Assembly: GCF_014196425.1 (NCBI RefSeq)
Contig: NZ_JACIDR010000007.1
Coordinates: 62,001 to 126,000 of the forward strand
DNA from: Hansschlegelia beijingensis
GTDB taxonomy: Bacteria > Pseudomonadota > Alphaproteobacteria > Rhizobiales > Methylopilaceae
Reading direction: 5' to 3'
Length of the DNA: 64,000 nucleotides
Shown: positions 60,830-64,000 of the stretch, one piece after another
How the letters are laid out: each line of letters opens with the position of its first letter
Numbering within the stretch: position 1 is the first letter of the stretch
The notes under the pieces: model-generated
The model's input: the letters and a program-made list of their open reading frames with translations, nothing else
The model's database searches: none
What the model was told of the DNA's origin: nothing
Program-made: the position numbers and the translations under genes

Positions 60830-61699
60830 CTACCAGACGAGCCGGGGCATGACCGCGACGGGGCTGTAGCCATGCTCGGCGAACAGCGCGGCGAGCTTCT
60901 CGGGGTCAGGCGAGCCGCGCCCGAGTTCCTCGCCATGGATGCCGTCGGCGATGAACACGCAGTCGATCCCGGCGGCGGTCGCGCCCGCCAGATCGGTCCG
61001 CACCGCATCGCCGATCGCGATGACCCGCGAACGGTCGACGCTGCGGTTCAGGATCTCCTCGGCGAGGCCGAGGGCCGCGTCATAGACCGGCGCATAGGGC
61101 TTGCCGGCATAATGCGTCTCGCCGCCGATCTTCTCGTAGAGATCGGCGATCGCGCCCGCGCACCAGAGCTGCTGGTCCCCGACCTGGACCACGAGATCAG
61201 GGTTGGCGCAGATCATCGGCAGGCCCCGCTCCTTCAACGCGGCGAGGCGGTCCGCATAGTCCTCCGGAACCTCGGTCTGGTCATCGAACAGGCCGGTGAC
61301 CACCACCATCGCGGCGTCCTCGGGGGCCACCCGCTCGATGCGCTCGTCGCCGAGCAGCGGCAGGTCGCGCGGAGGGCCGATGTGATGCACCCGCAGGACG
61401 TCGCGCTCGGCCAGCATGCGTCGCGTGACGTCGCCGGAGGTGACGACCGCATCCCAGGCGCCGCGCGGCACGCCCTTCTGGTCGAGGTTCTGGACCACCC
61501 ATTCCGAGGACTTGGGCGCGTTCGACACCAGCACCACGGCGCCGCCGCCCGCCCGGAACCGGGTGAGCGCGTCGGCGGCCGCCTCGTGAGCGTGGATGCC
61601 GTCGTGCAGCACGCCCCAGACATCGCAGAGCACGACGTCATAGGCGGTGGCGAAGGGCGCGAAACGGCCGAAGACCGGCGAGGATTCAGTATCTGACAT
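60830..61699 (-). CDS. HAD-family hydrolase, class IIA type (TIGR01459-like)
   Basis: 289 residues. HAD motif I is VVLCDVWGVLHDG, motif II VVLVSNAPKSS, motif III lysine in HYAGKPYAPVYDAA and motif IV VIAIGDAVRTDLAGA. Relatives are the p-nitrophenylphosphatase/NagD-like sugar phosphatases; the alphaproteobacterial TIGR01459 group has no known substrate. ATG at 61699. Confidence 0.92.
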   Translation of the reverse strand: MSDTESSPVFGRFAPFATAYDVVLCDVWGVLHDGIHAHEAAADALTRFRAGGGAVVLVSNAPKSSEWVVQNLDQKGVPRGAWDAVVTSGDVTRRMLAERDVLRVHHIGPPRDLPLLGDERIERVAPEDAAMVVVTGLFDDQTEVPEDYADRLAALKERGLPMICANPDLVVQVGDQQLWCAGAIADLYEKIGGETHYAGKPYAPVYDAALGLAEEILNRSVDRSRVIAIGDAVRTDLAGATAAGIDCVFIADGIHGEELGRGSPDPEKLAALFAEHGYSPVAVMPRLVW

Positions 61700-61769
61700 C
61701 AGGCTGCGCTAAGCGGCGGGCGCCCCGGCGTCAAGTTCCGCCGCCGCGTCCGGGCGCGGCCGACGCGGC

Positions 61770-63161
61770 TCAGCTCGCTGCGGCGTTGCGCGGAACGAGC
61801 CGGAGCGCCGCCCCTCCGGGGGTCGAGCCGTCCCGCTCGGAAGGCGGCCGCACCGGACGCGCGGCCCCGAACAGCAGCCCCTGCGCCGCCCGCACGTCCA
61901 TGTCGAGCAGTTCAGGAACGGTCCGCTCCTCCTCGACATTGGTCGCCACCAGGTCGATGCCATGGCGGGCGAGCAGGCCGGCGAGATCGGCCGGATGGAT
62001 CGAGGCGCCCCGCACCGCGTCGGGATCAAGCAGCCGCTCGGCGGCGACCTTCACGAAGCGCACGCCCTTCTGGGCGAGATCGCGGGGCTCCAGCCTCAGA
62101 TCGGTCGTACGATCCATCGAGAGCCGCACCCCGCGTTCGCGGAAGCCGTCGAGCGCGGCCCGCTGCACCGCGTCGAGCTGCTCGAACTCCGCCTGCCGCA
62201 GTTCGAGCACGACCAGACGCGCGCATTCCGACTGGCGATCCAGCGTCGCCCTGATGGCCGCGACGGCCGCGTCGTCCGAGAGCGTGCCCGGCGCGATGTT
62301 CACGAACACCGACCCCGTGCGCCCGCTGGCCGCGAGCCGCAACGCCACCCCGGCCGCGCGCTCCAGCGCGCGACGGTCGATCTCCGCGAGCCTGCCGGCC
62401 GCCGCTGCGACGTCCATGAAGCCCGCGGCCTCGGTGACCACGTCGGTCTCGATCAGGCGCGACAGCGCCTCGTAATGCAGGATGCGCCGGCTCGGCAGCG
62501 ACACCACCGGCTGAAGATGGACGTCGATGCGGTCGTCGCGCAGGGCGAGCTCGAGCCGCGCCAGAAGCCCGAGGTCCGGCGCCGCCGCGCGCCGCAGGGG
62601 CTCGGCCGGCGCTTCGGGTTCGTCCGGGTCGAAAGGCTCGAGGTCGGGCCTTGTCCGACGCGGTTCGAGCGAGATCGGCGCCGGCTGCGCTCGCGCGGGG
62701 GCCGGCGAAGTGGCCGCGGGGCCGGCGGGGGGCGCGGCGGTCGCCTGCTCCAGCAAGCGGGCCGCCGCGAGCTGCCCGAGCCTGGCGTCGTGCGCGGCGA
62801 CCTCCTTGGCGATCGAGGTGACCAGCGCGCCCAGCGCCGCGAGCTCCTCGACGATCGGCTTGACGGCCGCGCGGGCGCGCTCGCCGGCCGCGCCGTCGAG
62901 CGTCGCGAGCCGGAGCTCCACCGTCTCGAGCCTGCTCTGCAGCTCGGTCGCGACGCGGTCGAGGTCGTCGATCCGGCCGTCAGGCGGCGCAGGGGTGCGG
63001 ATGAAAGCCAGGTGGACGACGGCCATGCCGCCGAGCGCCGCCAGCGCGGCCAGCGACGCCGACGCGAATCCGAGGCCGAGCCCGTAGGCTGCGATGACGC
63101 CCACGCACACCGACGTCACCGCCATCGCGGCGGCGACAAAGAAGTCGGCGGGTTTCGTCAT
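61770..63161 (-). CDS. Membrane-anchored EAL-domain protein, probably catalytically inactive
   Basis: 463 residues. Two N-terminal helices (about 6-60, FFVAAAMAVTSVCVGVIAAYG then SLAALAALGGMAVVHLAF), a coiled-coil/Pro-rich linker, and a C-terminal EAL-like domain. The YEALSRL motif (about 231) and FVNIAP are kept, but DDFGTG is replaced by MDRTTD and AEGVE by ATNVEEE, so phosphodiesterase activity is unlikely. The layout recalls Caulobacter TipF, a cyclic-di-GMP-binding flagellar assembly factor. ATG at 63161 favoured by GGAAG upstream; earlier ATGs at 63191 and 63194 are possible. Confidence 0.82.
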   Translation of the reverse strand: MTKPADFFVAAAMAVTSVCVGVIAAYGLGLGFASASLAALAALGGMAVVHLAFIRTPAPPDGRIDDLDRVATELQSRLETVELRLATLDGAAGERARAAVKPIVEELAALGALVTSIAKEVAAHDARLGQLAAARLLEQATAAPPAGPAATSPAPARAQPAPISLEPRRTRPDLEPFDPDEPEAPAEPLRRAAAPDLGLLARLELALRDDRIDVHLQPVVSLPSRRILHYEALSRLIETDVVTEAAGFMDVAAAAGRLAEIDRRALERAAGVALRLAASGRTGSVFVNIAPGTLSDDAAVAAIRATLDRQSECARLVVLELRQAEFEQLDAVQRAALDGFRERGVRLSMDRTTDLRLEPRDLAQKGVRFVKVAAERLLDPDAVRGASIHPADLAGLLARHGIDLVATNVEEERTVPELLDMDVRAAQGLLFGAARPVRPPSERDGSTPGGAALRLVPRNAAAS

Positions 63162-63274
63162 GTGGCTCGGCTTCCGGACGGCGTACGACATCATCGCCGA
63201 TTCGTGATTCGCCGGCCAAGCCCTCGAAGGTCGGGCGCCCGGCCTCCACATGAGATGAATCAGAAGGAGGCGAC

Positions 63275-63478
63275 ATGGTCACGCTCGAAGTGTCCGGAAT
63301 GGTGTGCGAGGGCTGCGAGAAGTCGGTCCGTCAGGCGATCACCGGCAAGGATCCCGGGGCGGTCGTCACGGTTTCTCGGGAGACGGGCCGGGTGGAGGCC
63401 GAGACCAGGCTGAGCGCCGAGGAAGCCGCGAGCGCGGTGGCGGCGGCCGGATTCGAGGCGCGTCCCGCGGCGTCCTGA
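63275..63478 (+). CDS. Heavy-metal-associated (HMA) domain protein, CopZ-like
   Basis: 67 residues, one ferredoxin-like HMA fold: VSGMVCEGCEKSV with metal-binding Cys11 and Cys14, then a beta-alpha-beta core. Such proteins ferry Cu(I) or Zn(II) to P-type ATPases. No ATPase is adjacent. ATG at 63275 with AAGGAGG directly upstream, a strong ribosome site. Confidence 0.9.
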   Translation: MVTLEVSGMVCEGCEKSVRQAITGKDPGAVVTVSRETGRVEAETRLSAEEAASAVAAAGFEARPAAS

Positions 63479-63573
63479 GCCGCCGATCACCATTCGTTTA
63501 CCCTGTTGGGACACCTTGGAAGCCCGGCGGCCGCCGACCTGCGACGCCGGCATCATCCAAGGACCGACGCCCG

Positions 63574-64000
63574 ATGCCGCTTCCGCAGACCTCGGACCCC
63601 GCGACCCGCGCCGATGCGCGCCGGCCGCTCGTCCTGCTGGTCGACGCGGACGCGGCCGCGGTGCGCGTGGCGACCGCCGCCGTGGCCAACGCCGGCGGCG
63701 AGATCCTGGCGGCGGTCGAGCCGGCGGCGGCGGTGGGTTTCGTCCGCTCCCGGCTCGCCGACATCGCGATCGTGGACGTCCCGGACCGCGCGACGCTGCC
63801 GATCATCGAGGCGCTCGGCGCGAGCGGCCTGATCGTGGTGGCGACGAGCGGCGCAGGTTCCGTGGCGCTCGCCGTCGAGGCGATGCGGCGCGGCGCGGTC
63901 GACTTCGTGCTGAAGCCCTATTCGCCCGAGACGCTCGCGCGCCGGCTTGCGCCACGGCTGGAGGAGCGGCGGCAGCCCGTCGAGGCGCCGATCGAGGCCG
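63574..64000 (+). CDS. Response regulator receiver, C-terminus cut by window edge
   Basis: 142 residues visible from ATG at 63574. Receiver-domain pattern: LLVDADAA for the acidic pocket, IAIVDVPD with Asp68 as the phospho-acceptor position, a TSGAG switch and Lys114 in DFVLKPYSPET. The MRRGAVDFVLKPY run is typical of NtrC- or FixJ-type regulators, so an output domain may follow beyond the edge. Family cannot be decided. Confidence 0.75.
   Translation, partial: MPLPQTSDPATRADARRPLVLLVDADAAAVRVATAAVANAGGEILAAVEPAAAVGFVRSRLADIAIVDVPDRATLPIIEALGASGLIVVATSGAGSVALAVEAMRRGAVDFVLKPYSPETLARRLAPRLEERRQPVEAPIEA

Noticed and set aside
1-64000. CRISPR array, insertion-sequence transposase or prophage genes
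   Set aside because: No regularly spaced short direct repeats, no transposase or integrase motif and no phage structural gene found; mobile character is limited to palindromic repeats and the AIPR island.

Overview
The window is about 70% GC and almost fully coding. It looks like chromosomal DNA of an alphaproteobacterium of the order Hyphomicrobiales, probably a methylotroph. Order-level support comes from the small conserved proteins (DUF2093, DUF4170, DUF6101), a CheY-CheZ pair, an ELM1-family glycosyltransferase-like protein and a DmeF-type metal exporter. Methylotrophy is suggested by an amicyanin-like blue copper protein and a Fae (formaldehyde-activating enzyme) paralog. Genus cannot be decided from this sequence; Methylopila-like groups are a guess.

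Layout. 1-4924: an RND efflux pump (adaptor and permease) followed by a chromate transporter cut by the window edge. 5179-9112: a small orphan gene and three envelope or glycan genes (a GT8-like/methyltransferase-like fusion, a GT42-like protein, ELM1). 9304-22595: the centrepiece, a bacterial sphingolipid locus. It holds an ABC exporter, an acyl-ACP synthetase, an acyl carrier protein, serine palmitoyltransferase, a Tam41-like nucleotidyltransferase, a ceramide-kinase-like DAGK protein, a CDP-alcohol phosphatidyltransferase, a HIT protein, an LptF/LptG-like permease pair, a bacterial ceramide synthase and a CpgD-like cytidylyltransferase. The order closely follows what I recall of the Caulobacter spt-cerS-cpg locus, but ceramide reductase (CerR) is absent. 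22599-30837: two M16 peptidases, a secreted hypothetical, lspA, ileS and ribF; ileS carries a palindromic repeat inserted in frame. 30953-42111: housekeeping and envelope genes (maoC-like, cheYZ, a CysQ-like phosphatase, ubiA, rsmE, two L,D-transpeptidases, gshA, dmeF, a LysR regulator). 42220-52148: a DUF937 protein, a Kef antiporter, tadA, a pseudouridine synthase with a very long basic tail, rsmD, a diguanylate cyclase, mutL, and a Pmp3-DUF4112 pair. 52149-55615: a lower-GC accessory island with a frameshifted gene, an AIPR-family (abortive infection) gene with a nuclease-like N-terminus, a strongly structured non-coding module and dispersed palindromic repeats. 55616-64000: a fluoroacetate-dehalogenase-like hydrolase, xseA, the amicyanin, purD, the Fae paralog, a HAD phosphatase, a degenerate EAL protein, a metal-binding HMA protein and the start of a response regulator.

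How the genes fit together. In the sphingolipid locus, acyl-ACP synthetase and ACP would supply acyl-ACP to Spt, and CerS would N-acylate the long-chain base. The kinase, CDP-glycerate synthase and transferases would then build an anionic ceramide phosphoglycerate head group. The Lpt-like pair and the ABC exporter are candidates for moving the product to the outer membrane. The genes are translationally coupled by 1-4 base stop/start overlaps in two divergent units (17838 leftward, 17941 rightward). The three genes right of the ABC exporter run toward them, and a perfect 21-bp palindrome resembling a TetR-family operator lies upstream of acp-spt.
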